Part shown: piece by piece, positions 44,366 through 55,295 of the stretch
How the letters are laid out: each line of letters begins with the position of its first letter
How positions within the stretch are numbered: position 1 is the first letter of the stretch
DNA from: Bog-756 sp963699105
GTDB lineage: Bacteria; Actinomycetota; Acidimicrobiia; Acidimicrobiales; RAAP-2
Length of the DNA: 64,000 nt
Direction of reading: 5' to 3'
NCBI GenBank assembly: GCA_963699105.1
Contig: CAVOTI010000003.1
Location: 186,001-250,000, forward strand
Made by a program: the position numbers and the translations under genes
Notes under the pieces: generated by a model
What the model was told of the DNA's origin: nothing
The model's database searches: none
The model's input: only the letters and a program-made list of their open reading frames with translations

Positions 44366-44396
44366 TTTTTAGCCGATAGTCGGCGCAGAGGGCCAA
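44366..44396 (-). promoter_or_regulatory. Promoter of the ctaE-qcrCAB operon
   Basis: On the minus strand TTGGCC (44396-44391) and TAAAAA (44371-44366) are spaced 19 bp, and the -10 ends 6 nt before the GTG of ctaE, so the transcript is probably leaderless. An inverted repeat GCCGA-TAG-TCGGC lies in the spacer. Confidence 0.45.
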
Positions 44397-44441
44397 CTCA
44401 TTCGGATGGCCCGGCCTCGGGGCCTCCGAGGGGCCCGGACC

Positions 44442-46891
44442 TCAGGTGGCGGCCGGCGTCGACGCCGCCTGGACCAGCCTATGGGCCCCGTCCAGAGCAG
44501 CAGGAAGTGGCTCCAGATGGACGACGGTGAGCCGCTGGGTGGGACGGGTCAGGGCCACATAGAGCGTGCGCAGCCCCCGGGCCGTCTGGCCCGCTATGGC
44601 CGCCGGCTCGACCACCACCACCGAATCGAACTCCAGCCCGTTGGCGGCGTCGGCGGCCAGCAGCACCAGCGGCTCGGACAGACCGCCCTTTCGCATGTCC
44701 CGGGCGTCGACCACCGGGAGGCCGATGGCCGCCAGGGCATCGGCCAGCGCCGGCAGGAGACCCGACGGGGCCAACACGGCCACCCGACCCGGCTCCACCG
44801 CCACCACTTCGTCGCCGGCGACCTCGGCCACCCGGCGGGCCAGATCCTCGACCGTCGCTCCCTCGGCGTCGCCATCGCCCTCACCGACGGCGATCATCCT
44901 CGGCTCCTCCCCGCTCCGGCGCACCGGCCGGGCCGGAGCCAGCTCGGGGGCGGCCACCGCCAGCACCTGGCTGGCCACGGCCAGCACCTCGGCCGGGGTG
45001 CGGTAGCTGACGGTGAGCTCCACCGTCCGGGCCGGTCGGCGGCGGGGCAGATGGTCGGTGATGTCCGACCAGGACGACGGGGCCCAGGGAGCCGTGGCCT
45101 GGGCCACGTCACCCACCACGGTCATCGAGCCGGAGAGCGAGCGCCGGGTCAACATCCGCAGCTGCATGGGAGAGAGGTCCTGGACCTCGTCGGCCACGAT
45201 GTGCCCGTACTTACGGACCCCGTCCTCGGCGCTGCCGTTACGCGGTCCGAGCAGGAACCGGGCCTCGTCGACCAGGGCAGCGTCGGCCGGGGTCCAGGCC
45301 ACCTCCTCGAACGAGGACGACCGTGGGCGCCACAACAGGTCCTGCTCCTCCTGGCTGAGCACTCCCCGCCCGGCCGCGGCGATCAGGGGCGGCGCCCCGA
45401 ACAGGTCGTGGAGGAGCTCGTGGGGGACAGGCGGGGCCACATGCGGTCGAGCGCCTCGGCCAGTTCCGGCACCCGACGCACCTTGCGGGAGAAGTCCTCG
45501 ACATCGAACTCGTCGTCCTCCAGCTCCGAGGGGTCCTCGTAGCCGGGGAAGGCGGTGACCAAGCTCGGCACGCCGATCCCCAGCGTCTGCTGGCTCTGGC
45601 GGGCCCGGTCGGCCAGCAGCTGGGCCACCGACTCCTCCACCACGCGGCGCCGGGCGTTGTGGCTACCGGGACGCCGCCGGGCGGTATCGACGATCTTGCG
45701 GCTGTCCTCGGTGGTCAGGCGGAGGAGGAGGGCCCCGTAGGGGATGGCGACATCGGCCGGCAGGGCGCGCTGGCGGGTTCGGAGGGCGCGCCCCACGAAG
45801 GTGGCCATGCGGGCGTCGCCCTTCAACCGGGCCACGTCGACCGGTCCCTCCCCGGCAATGCGGATCTCGGGAACCAGGCCCGAGACGGTCGACAGGGTCA
45901 CGCCGGTCTCTCCCAGTGAGGGCAGGACCTGTTCGATGTAGCGGAGGAAGAGCGGGTTGGGCCCGACCACGAGGACGCCCTGCCGTTCGAGGGGGAACCG
46001 GTGGGTATAGAGGAGGTAGGCGGCCCGGTGAAGGGCCACCGCGGTTTTGCCGGTGCCCGGCCCCCCCTGCACGACCAGTACGCCGGCCAGCGGGGCCCGG
46101 ATGATCTCGTCCTGCTCGCGCTGGATGGTCGAGACGATGTCGGTCATCCGCCCCGAGCGGGCCCGGTCGAGAGCGGCCAGCAGGGCGGCAGGCCCCCCGA
46201 TGGGGAGGTCGCCGACGATCAGTTCGCCACCGCCGTCCTCGTCGCCCGGCCCGGTCTCGGCCAACCGGCCGGAGGCCTGGTCGACTGGTTGGTCCTCCCC
46301 GGCGACGGCGAAGCGCTCGTCCTCGATACCGACCACCTGTCTGCCCTCGAGGGCCAGGTGCCGTCGGAGCACCAGTCCCTGGGGGTCCCTTCCCGTCGCC
46401 CGGTAGAACGGTTCGGCGATCGGAGCGCGCCAATCGACCACCAGAGGGTCGTGGTCGGCGCTGTGGATGGCCAGCCGGCCGATGTGGAACGTCTCGGTCT
46501 CAGGGCCGTCCTGCCCGTCGGGCCCGCCCGGGCCGTCCTGCCCGTCGGGCCCGCCCCGGTCATGGTCGACGGATGGGGCGCCGTCGGCCCCGGGGCTCCC
46601 GACCCGCTCCCGGGACCGGTCCCGGTGGCGGTCAGCCGAAGCGGGGGCAGCGTCGTCACGCACCCGGTCGATCCGTCCGAACGTCAGCGCCTGGTCCCCG
46701 ATGTCGAGCTGCTCGAGCCGAGCCAGGCTGGTGCGGACGATCACGTCGCGCTCGGTCCGCGACTGGAACGTTCCTCCTCTCCCCAGGTCGAGGACGCCCT
46801 CCATCATCGAGTTGGCGTCCCTCCTCATGGCATCGAGGCGTGCGTAGGCCATATCCACGAACTCCTGCTCGGCCTGGCGCTCTTCTTTCAC
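44442..46891 (-). CDS. HelD-like superfamily 1 helicase / RNA polymerase recycling ATPase, frameshifted
   Basis: From the GTG at 46891 (GGAGG just upstream) the N-terminal helical arm (FVDMAYARLDAMRRDANSMMEG) leads into a UvrD-like ATPase. Walker A is GGPGTGKTAVALHRA (~275), and later motifs are VVADEVQDLSPMQLRML (motif II), TVVGDVAQA (motif III), VSYRTPAEVL and LYVALTRPTQRLTVV (motif VI). Near 45430 a one-base shift in a run of G/C is needed to join RMWPRLSP to HELLHDLFG. Total is ~815 residues. HelD-type enzymes remove stalled RNA polymerase, and some variants protect from rifamycins. The linker at ~150-165 has a 24-bp DNA repeat (46497-46560). Confidence 0.85.
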
Positions 46892-46986
46892 CCCCACCTC
46901 CGATCTGCGTCCCCTCCTGCTCAGGGGAACCCTCGATTGTATGCCCCGGCGCGTGACACCGCGATCGGAGCCCGGGCGCCTGCCGG

Positions 46987-47013
46987 TTGGCCGCCGATCC
47001 GCTCTCGTAGACT
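46987..47013 (+). promoter_or_regulatory. Candidate promoter of the haem gene cluster
   Basis: TTGGCC (46987-46992) and TAGACT (47008-47013) are spaced 15 bp; the -10 ends 6 nt before the ATG at 47020. This supports transcription starting at the small ORF in front of hemE. The spacer is shorter than ideal. Confidence 0.4.
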
Positions 47014-47019
47014 CTGGCC

Positions 47020-47133
47020 ATGTTCGCACCCCCCGGACCTGGACCTGGAACCGAGGCCGGAGCCACCGCTGGGCATGGAACCCCGGCCCCGGTCGAGGCG
47101 GCACCGGACCCGACCTCGTCGGCGCCCCGCTGA
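47020..47133 (+). CDS. Small Pro/Gly/Ala-rich ORF in frame with hemE
   Basis: 37 codons from a probable leaderless ATG, starting MFAPPGPGPG and ending SSAPR-TGA. It is in the same frame as hemE, whose proposed GTG start comes 9 bp after the stop. It could be a leader peptide, or the true N-terminus of HemE cut off by an erroneous stop or by paired indels in this error-prone region. No homologue is recognised. Confidence 0.35.
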   Translation: MFAPPGPGPGTEAGATAGHGTPAPVEAAPDPTSSAPR

Positions 47134-47142
47134 GGACGGGAC

Positions 47143-48309
47143 GTGGATCGAGAGGAATCGCCGGGGCCCGGAGGCTTCGACAGGTCTCCGTTCGTCCGGG
47201 CGTGCCGGGGACTGAGCGTCGACCGCGTGCCCGTGTGGTTCATGCGTCAGGCCGGCCGGTCGCTACCCGAGTACCGGGCCGCCCGCGGGTCGGGGAGCAT
47301 CCTCGAGGCCATCGCCCGCCCGGAACTGGCCGCCCAGCTGACCCGCCAGCCGGTGGACCGCTACGGCACCGACGCCGCCGTCCTGTTCTCGGACATCGTC
47401 GTGCCGGTGGCCGCCATCGGATTCGGGGTCGATGTGGCGCCGGGGACAGGCCCGGTAGTCGCCGATCCCTTCCGCCGGAAGGAGGACCTCGACAGGCTCC
47501 GCCCGCTGGAGCCCGAGATCGACACCCCCTACGTGATCGAAGCCGTCCGCATCCTGGCCGGCGAGCTGGACGTTCCCCTGATCGGCTTTGCCGGCGGGCC
47601 GTTCACCGTGGCCAGCTATCTGGTGGAGGGCGGTCCGTCCAGAGAATTTCACCAGGATCAAAGCGCTCATGCACGGCGACCCCGCGGTCTGGCACCGGCT
47701 CGTCGGCCGCCTCACCGACCTGGCTCTGGCCTCGCTCCGCTCCCAACTCGACGCCGGGGCCACGGCCGTGCAGGTGTTCGACAGCTGGGCCGGCATTCTG
47801 GCTCCCCGTCACTACGAGGAACTCGTCCTGCCCGCCACCCGTCGGCTCTTCCAAGAGCTGGAGGCATCCCACCCCGGGACGCCCACCATCCTCTTCGGCG
47901 TCGGTACCGGCGAACTGCTCACTCTGATGAGTACAGCCGGCAGCCAGGTGGTCGGGCGTCGATTGGCGGGTGCCGCTGGACGAGGCGAGGCGTCGCGTGC
48001 GGGCCCGGCCTGGCCGTGCAGGGCAATCTCGACCCTGCCCTGTGCCTCTCCGGCTGGAGCGTGGCTGCGGCCGAGACCCGCGACGTGCTGGCCCGGGCCG
48101 GCACCGCCCCCGGCCACATCTTCAATCTCGGGCACGGCGTCCTCCCCGAGACGGATCCCGCCGTACTCGAGCAGATCGTCGAACTGGTCCACGCCGAGGG
48201 CCGTGCCGGGCTGACCGGCCCAGCCGGCGACACCGCGGTGGACGGACAGGCCGGTCTGTCGACCGGCGGACCGACCGTCGGACAGAGCGGCCGACAGAGC
48301 GGCGGATGA
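47143..48309 (+). pseudogene. hemE: Uroporphyrinogen decarboxylase, three frameshifts
   Basis: The start region RVPVWFMRQAGRSLPEYRAAR is the HemE signature, followed by FSDIVVPVAAIGFGVDVAPG (catalytic Asp). At ~47647 an extra T in GAATTTCACC breaks the frame; it resumes as FTRIKALMHGDPAVWHRLV, then breaks again near 47955 (DWRVPLDEARRRV) and near 47998 (LAVQGNLDPALCL), ending with IFNLGHGVLPETDP. Combined length is ~388 residues, with a Gly/Gln-rich tail. It decarboxylates uroporphyrinogen III to coproporphyrinogen III. Shifts in an essential gene suggest sequence errors. The stop overlaps hemH (ATGA). Confidence 0.88.
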
Positions 48310-49298
48310 GCAGCACAGAGGCGGCGCCCGTCGGCGTCCTGGTGATGGCCCACGGCACACCGGCCACGCCGGAGGGCATCGAGCCGTTCTACACCGCCAT
48401 TCGGCGCGGCAACCCTCCTACCCCGGCGCTCCTCGACGAGCTCATCGGTCGCTACGAGGCCATCGGTGGGATCTCCCCCCTGACCGCACGGACCTGGAGC
48501 CAGGTGGACGGGGTGGCCGCCGCCCTCGACACCGAGGCGCCCGGCCGGTTCGTCGTGCGCCACGGCACCAAGTTCGGCTCCCCCACCATCGAAGAGGCCG
48601 TGTCGGAGCTGGCCGACGCCGGGGTGACCCGAGTGGTCGGGATCGTGCTCACCCCCCACGAGTCGTCACTGGGATCGGGCGAGTACATGCGCCGGGCCGA
48701 GCAGTCGGCGGCCGCCGCCTCACCTCCCCTGGCCTTCACTGCCATCACCTCGTGGCACCGCGCCGACGGGTTCGCCCGATTGGTGGCCGATCGGATCCAG
48801 ACTGCACTGGCGTCTCTCCCGGCCGATCGGACCGGTCGGACAGCGGTGTTCTTCACCGCCCACAGCCTCCCGCTCCGGGTGGTGGCCCAGGGCGACACCT
48901 ATCCCGACCAGGTGGCCGAGTCGGCGGGCGACGTTGCCGGGCTCCTCGGACTGGACGACGTGCCCGGAATGACCTGGGGGGTGGCGTGGCAGAGCGCCGG
49001 GCGGACGCCGGACCCGTGGATCGGCCCCGACCTCCTCCACGAGATCGAACGGGTGGCCACCGAGGGCGCCACCTCGGTGGTGGTCTGCCCGGTGGGGTTC
49101 GTGTCCGACCACCTCGAGGTCCTCTACGACCTCGACATCGAGGCCCGCCGGTTGGCCGACTCGCTCGGTGTCACCTTCGCCAGGACCCAGTCGCTGAACG
49201 ACGACCCGCGTTTCACGACCCTGTTGGCCGGATTGATCCGTTCGGCCGCCGCCCGGGGTGACACGTCGTCAGGCGTGGCCGGCAGCCAACGGGCATGA
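48306..49298 (+). CDS. hemH: Ferrochelatase (coproporphyrin type expected)
   Basis: 330 residues, frame intact. The metal-insertion His lies in HGTKFGSPTIEEAV, the family signature FFTAHSLPLRV is at ~180, and CPVGFVSDHLEVLYDLDIEA is at ~265. In actinobacteria this enzyme inserts iron into coproporphyrin III (CpfC) rather than protoporphyrin, which fits a hemE-hemH-hemG cluster; no hemQ is in the window. It overlaps hemE (ATGA) and hemG (ATGA), so the three genes are translationally coupled. Confidence 0.94.
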   Translation: MSSTEAAPVGVLVMAHGTPATPEGIEPFYTAIRRGNPPTPALLDELIGRYEAIGGISPLTARTWSQVDGVAAALDTEAPGRFVVRHGTKFGSPTIEEAVSELADAGVTRVVGIVLTPHESSLGSGEYMRRAEQSAAAASPPLAFTAITSWHRADGFARLVADRIQTALASLPADRTGRTAVFFTAHSLPLRVVAQGDTYPDQVAESAGDVAGLLGLDDVPGMTWGVAWQSAGRTPDPWIGPDLLHEIERVATEGATSVVVCPVGFVSDHLEVLYDLDIEARRLADSLGVTFARTQSLNDDPRFTTLLAGLIRSAAARGDTSSGVAGSQRA

Positions 49299-50904
49299 CC
49301 ACATCGGCCCGGCCGACGGTGGCGGTCATCGGCGGAGGTATAGCCGGTCTGGCCGCGGCCTGGGAGCTGGTTGCCGGGGCCGGGGCCGGCAACGGGACCG
49401 CGGCCGGCAACGGCAGCGGGGCCGGCAACGGGACCGGGCCCCAGGTGCACATCTTCGAGTCCGCCGACAGGATCGGCGGGAAGCTGCAGTCGAGCGAGTT
49501 CGCCGGCCGGCAGGTCGACACGGCCGCCGACGCATTCTTGGCCCGGCGGCCGGAGGCCACCGATCTGGTCTCCGAGCTCGGGCTGGAGACCGCGCCTGGT
49601 ACCGGTGGGCGCCTCGGGCGCTTCGATCTGGGCCCGGGGACGGCTACGCATGATGCCCGAGGGGCTGAACCTCGGGGTTCCGACCCGCTGGTGGCCGCTC
49701 CTCCGTTCCGGGATCCTCAGCCCCGGCGGAGTCGATCCGGGTGGCCAGGGACCTGGTCACCCCCACCTGGGATCGAACCTGGCCATCGGTGACCTGTCGG
49801 TGGGCGAGATCGTGGAAGCCCGCCTCGGCCGGCCGGTGGTGGACCGGCTGGTGGACCCGCTCGTCGGGGGTATCCACGCCGGTGGGGTGGACGAGCTCGA
49901 GCGCGGCCGCCACCTTCCCGGCGCTCCTGGCCGCGACCCACCAGCCGGGAGCCTGATGCGATGCCTGGGCGCGGCTCGCGCCGGGCAGCCACGCCGGCCG
50001 GCCGGGACCGCCCGGCCCCGCTTTTGGACGATGTCGGGCAGCACGGCCAGCCTGGCCGGGCATCTGGCCGAGGAGTTCGAGCGGCGGGGCGTGATCATCC
50101 ACACCGGGGTCGAGGTCGATGCCGTCACCCGGGCCGCCGAGGCGCGGCCGAAGCTGGTCGCGTTCGGGGTCGCCCGGTGGATCCTGAAGCTCGGTCGGGG
50201 CCCGGGGGTCCGGAGGGCCCGCCGGGGCACGGTCGGGCGGAACGGCGGACTGGCCGTCCACGGCGTGGTGGTGGCCGTCCCCGCCCCGCGGGCTGCGGTG
50301 CTGCTCGGCGCCCCACGCCCCGGTGGCCGCCGGCACTCTAGCGCCATCAGGCTACGCGTCGGTGGCGGTGGTGACCCTGTCCTTCCCCGACGGGGCCGTC
50401 GCCGGACACCTTCGGGGGCACGGGGTTCCTCGTACCCCGGACCACGGTCGTCGACGGTCATCCGCCTCTCGTCACCGGCGTGACCTATCTCGACGAGAAG
50501 TGGCCCCATCTCGCCCGGCCGGGGACCGGTTGATCCGGGCGTCGGTGGGTCGGTTCGGGGACGAGCGCCATGTGGACCTGGAAGACGACGAGCTGACGGC
50601 GTCGGTGGTCGGTGAGTTGCACCGGTTCCTCGAAGTGGACCGGGCCCCGCTGGAGACGATGGTGACCCGGTGGGACGACTCCCTCCCCCAGTTCGAGGTC
50701 GGTCACCTGATCAAGGTGGGTCGGATCGAGACGGCGGTGGGCGAGCTCGAGGCGGTGGCCGTGGCCGGGGCGGCCCTGCAAGGCGTGGGCATTCCCGCCT
50801 GCATCGCCAGCGGGCGGGCGGCGGGACGCCGCATCCTGGCCTCGCTCGGACAGGGTACGGGACCGGTGCCGGCATCGAGTCCGGTCCTCGGTCCCGACCG
50901 ATGA
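49295..50904 (+). pseudogene. hemG: Coproporphyrinogen/protoporphyrinogen oxidase, multiple frameshifts
   Basis: The N-terminal FAD motif is intact: VAVIGGGIAGLAAAWEL, then HIFESADRIGGKLQS. An inserted Gly-Asn repeat (49373-49440, 18-bp unit) separates them. Downstream the expected sequence is spread over all three frames: MMPEGLNLGVPTRWWPLL, SVGEIVEARLGRPVVDRLVDPLVGGIHAG, FWTMSGSTASLAGHLAEEF, SGYASVAVVTLSFPDGAVAG and finally LEAVAVAGAALQGVGIPACIASGRAAG. At least six indels are needed. HemG/HemY oxidises the porphyrinogen, in actinobacteria mainly coproporphyrinogen III. Errors in the sequence are more likely than loss of the gene. Confidence 0.82.
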
Positions 50905-51027
50905 CCGCCCGGGTCCGATGACCGGCGTACCCCCGCTGTCGTCGCCTGTGGCGCCCGACCCGGGCAGGGACACCGTCCGGCCCCCGTGGCGGCCGTCCCG
51001 GGTCACCATGACCCGTCGCGCAGGACC

Positions 51028-52654
51028 ATGCCACCGACCCCCCGACGCGGCATGGTGGCGCTGCCGGCCGTGGCGTCGGGGTGCGGCCTGGCCCTCTCGC
51101 TCCCCCCCTGGGGATTCTGGATCGTCGCCTTCCCCGCCGCCGGCCTGCTGTGGTGGCGGCTCGGCGGCCTGCGCCCCCGGACCCGGCTGTGGGCGGGCTG
51201 GCTGGCCGGTCTCGGCTGCTACGTGCCCGGCCTGATGTGGGCCCGGTCGTTCACCCTGGTCGGGGACATCGTGCTCATCGCCCTCGAGGCGGGGTTCGTG
51301 GCCGTCGCCTGCCTGGTCGTTCCGGCCGGCCCGGCCGTCGCCCGTGCCCTGGCGTTCCCGGCCGCCATGACATTGGCCGAGGCCCTCCGCACGACGTGGC
51401 CCTTCGGGGGGTCTCCCCATCGGTGGCGTGTTCCTCGGGCAGGCCGGCGGTCCGCTCCTCGGGATTGCCCGGATCGGCGGACCCCTGGGCCTCACCCTCG
51501 CCGTCTACGCCGGAGGGGTCGGCCTGGGGGCCCTGGCCGAGGCGGCGTGCCGGTCGGTGCGGGACGGCCGGCGGGCCCGGAACTTCGCCAGAAGCGACCC
51601 CACCCCGGCCGACACCCCGGACCCGGTCGGCCGGGGTGGGGCGGTGGCCGGGGCGGTGGCCGGGCTGGGAACCCTGGCCCTGGTCGGCGTGGTCGCCGTC
51701 GGCGGGCTGTCGGTCGTGGCCGTGGCCGCCGACCATGCCCCGGACGGCGGGCCCCCGATCGGCACGGTGTCGGGAGCCGCCGTGCAGGGAGGAGGCCCCC
51801 GCGGGTTCCACAAGTCCCAGATCGACCCGAGCGAGGTGCTGGCGGCCCAGCTGTCGGCCACCCGGCTGATGCAACGGCTCGACGGCGGCACCGCTCCCCA
51901 ACTGGTGCTGTGGCCCGAGGACGTGGTCTCCCTGGACACCCCCCTGTCCGACTCCCCCGAGCAGGGCGCCCTCTCCGACCTGGCCGCCGGGCTCCACGCC
52001 ACCCTGGTGGTGGGGGTCACCGAGACCGTCTCGTCGACCGCCTTCCGGAACGAGGTCGTGGCCTTCGGACCGGACGGGACGCTGGTGTCGCGGTACGAGA
52101 AGGTCCACCGGGTCCCGTTCGGCGAGTACGTCCCCTATCGCAGCTTCTTCGCCCACTTCGCCAACCTCTCGGCCGTCCCCCTCGATGCCGTGCCGGGCAC
52201 CGGCACCGGCCTGCTCCCCACCCCGGCGGGGCCGCTCGGGGCGATGATCTCGTACGAGGTCTTCTACGCCGACCGAGGCCGCTCCCCGGTGCGGGCCGGA
52301 GCCCAGTTGCTGATCGTCCCGACCAACACGTCGTCCTACGCCACCTCGCAGGTGCCCACCCAGGAGATAGCCGCCGCCGAGGTGCAGGCCGTACAGCAGG
52401 GACGCGACCTACTCCAGGCGGCGCCGACCGGGTACAGCGCCGCCATCACCAATCGGGGGGTGCTGATGGCGCGCTCGAAGCTCGGCGCCCAGCAGGTCGT
52501 CTTCGCCACCCTGTCGCGCCGGGACGGTTCCACCCTGTACGTCCGGTTCGGGGACCTGCCCGTGCTCCTGCTGTCCGGACTGGCGCTGGCGGCCGGTTGG
52601 TGGCTGGGGGCCCGGGCCCGCCGTCGCCCGAGGTCGGGGGCCGTTCACTCGTAG
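51028..52654 (+). CDS. lnt: Apolipoprotein N-acyltransferase, frameshifted
   Basis: The N-terminal ~130 residues are membrane helices (GCGLALSLPPWGFWIVAFPAAG, LGCYVPGLMWARSF). Near 51410 a one-base shift in GGGGGGTCTCCCC joins WPFGG to PIGGVFLGQAGGPLLG. The CN-hydrolase domain follows, with the Glu in LVLWPEDVV and the Lys in EKVHRVPFGEYVPYR. The position normally held by the nucleophilic Cys reads AMISYEVFYADR, i.e. Ser, which is unusual. A C-terminal helix ends the protein. It would N-acylate lipoproteins. The last 10 bp overlap the convergent HAD gene. Activity is uncertain because of the Ser. Confidence 0.82.
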
Positions 52655-53109
52655 TAGCCGGAGTGGATGTAGACGCAGGGGATCCCCTCGGCATGGAACA
52701 TGGCGAAGTTGTTGGGGTCGTCCTCGAAGGCCAGCCTCAGGTCGAATCCGTAGATCCGAAGTTCGTCGACGGTGTCCCGTTTGAACCAGGTCACCTGGGA
52801 GTAGTCACCCCGGGACCGCATGACCAAGAGGTCCCAACGCAGGCCGTACCGTTCCAGCCAGGCCAGCGTCTGGGGTTGGACCCGCATGGGCCGGCCGGTG
52901 AGCAGGATCACCTGCAGCTGCGGATCGAGCAGCTCGAGCAGGCGGGCGACCTCGCCGATGACCGGGTCGTCGCCGCAGGCATTGAAGAACGCCTCCCAGT
53001 CCCGCCGACCCCGGTCGATGAAGTGCTGGCGCCCGACGGCGTCGGACAGCACCCCGTCGACGTCGAACACCACGGCCGGCCCGGGTGCTCGAGGGGTCCG
53101 TCCCGCCAT
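52645..53109 (-). CDS. HAD-superfamily phosphatase resembling the PNKP 3'-phosphatase domain
   Basis: 154 residues. HAD motif I is VVFDVDGVLSDA, motif II is VILLTGRPMR, the Lys is in TWFKRDTVDEL and motif III is LAFEDDPNNFAMF; the end PCVYIHSGYY is typical of polynucleotide kinase-phosphatase-like HAD proteins. These remove 3'-phosphates from nucleic acids or related substrates; here the domain stands alone without a kinase. It is convergent with lnt (stops overlap by 10 bp) and lies 28 bp downstream of the acs gene on the same strand, so co-transcription with acs is likely. Confidence 0.85.
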   Translation of the reverse strand: MAGRTPRAPGPAVVFDVDGVLSDAVGRQHFIDRGRRDWEAFFNACGDDPVIGEVARLLELLDPQLQVILLTGRPMRVQPQTLAWLERYGLRWDLLVMRSRGDYSQVTWFKRDTVDELRIYGFDLRLAFEDDPNNFAMFHAEGIPCVYIHSGYYE

Positions 53110-53137
53110 GCCCAGTTCGACGGGGTGGGCGCCGGGG

Positions 53138-55202
<2,065 letters not shown>

Positions 55203-55295
55203 GGCTCGCTCCCTCCCTCCTGACTGGTACTGGACACCCCTCCACCCGGGCCGCGCCTCAGCCTACCGGTGGCGGACCTCTACGATGGAGGGGCC

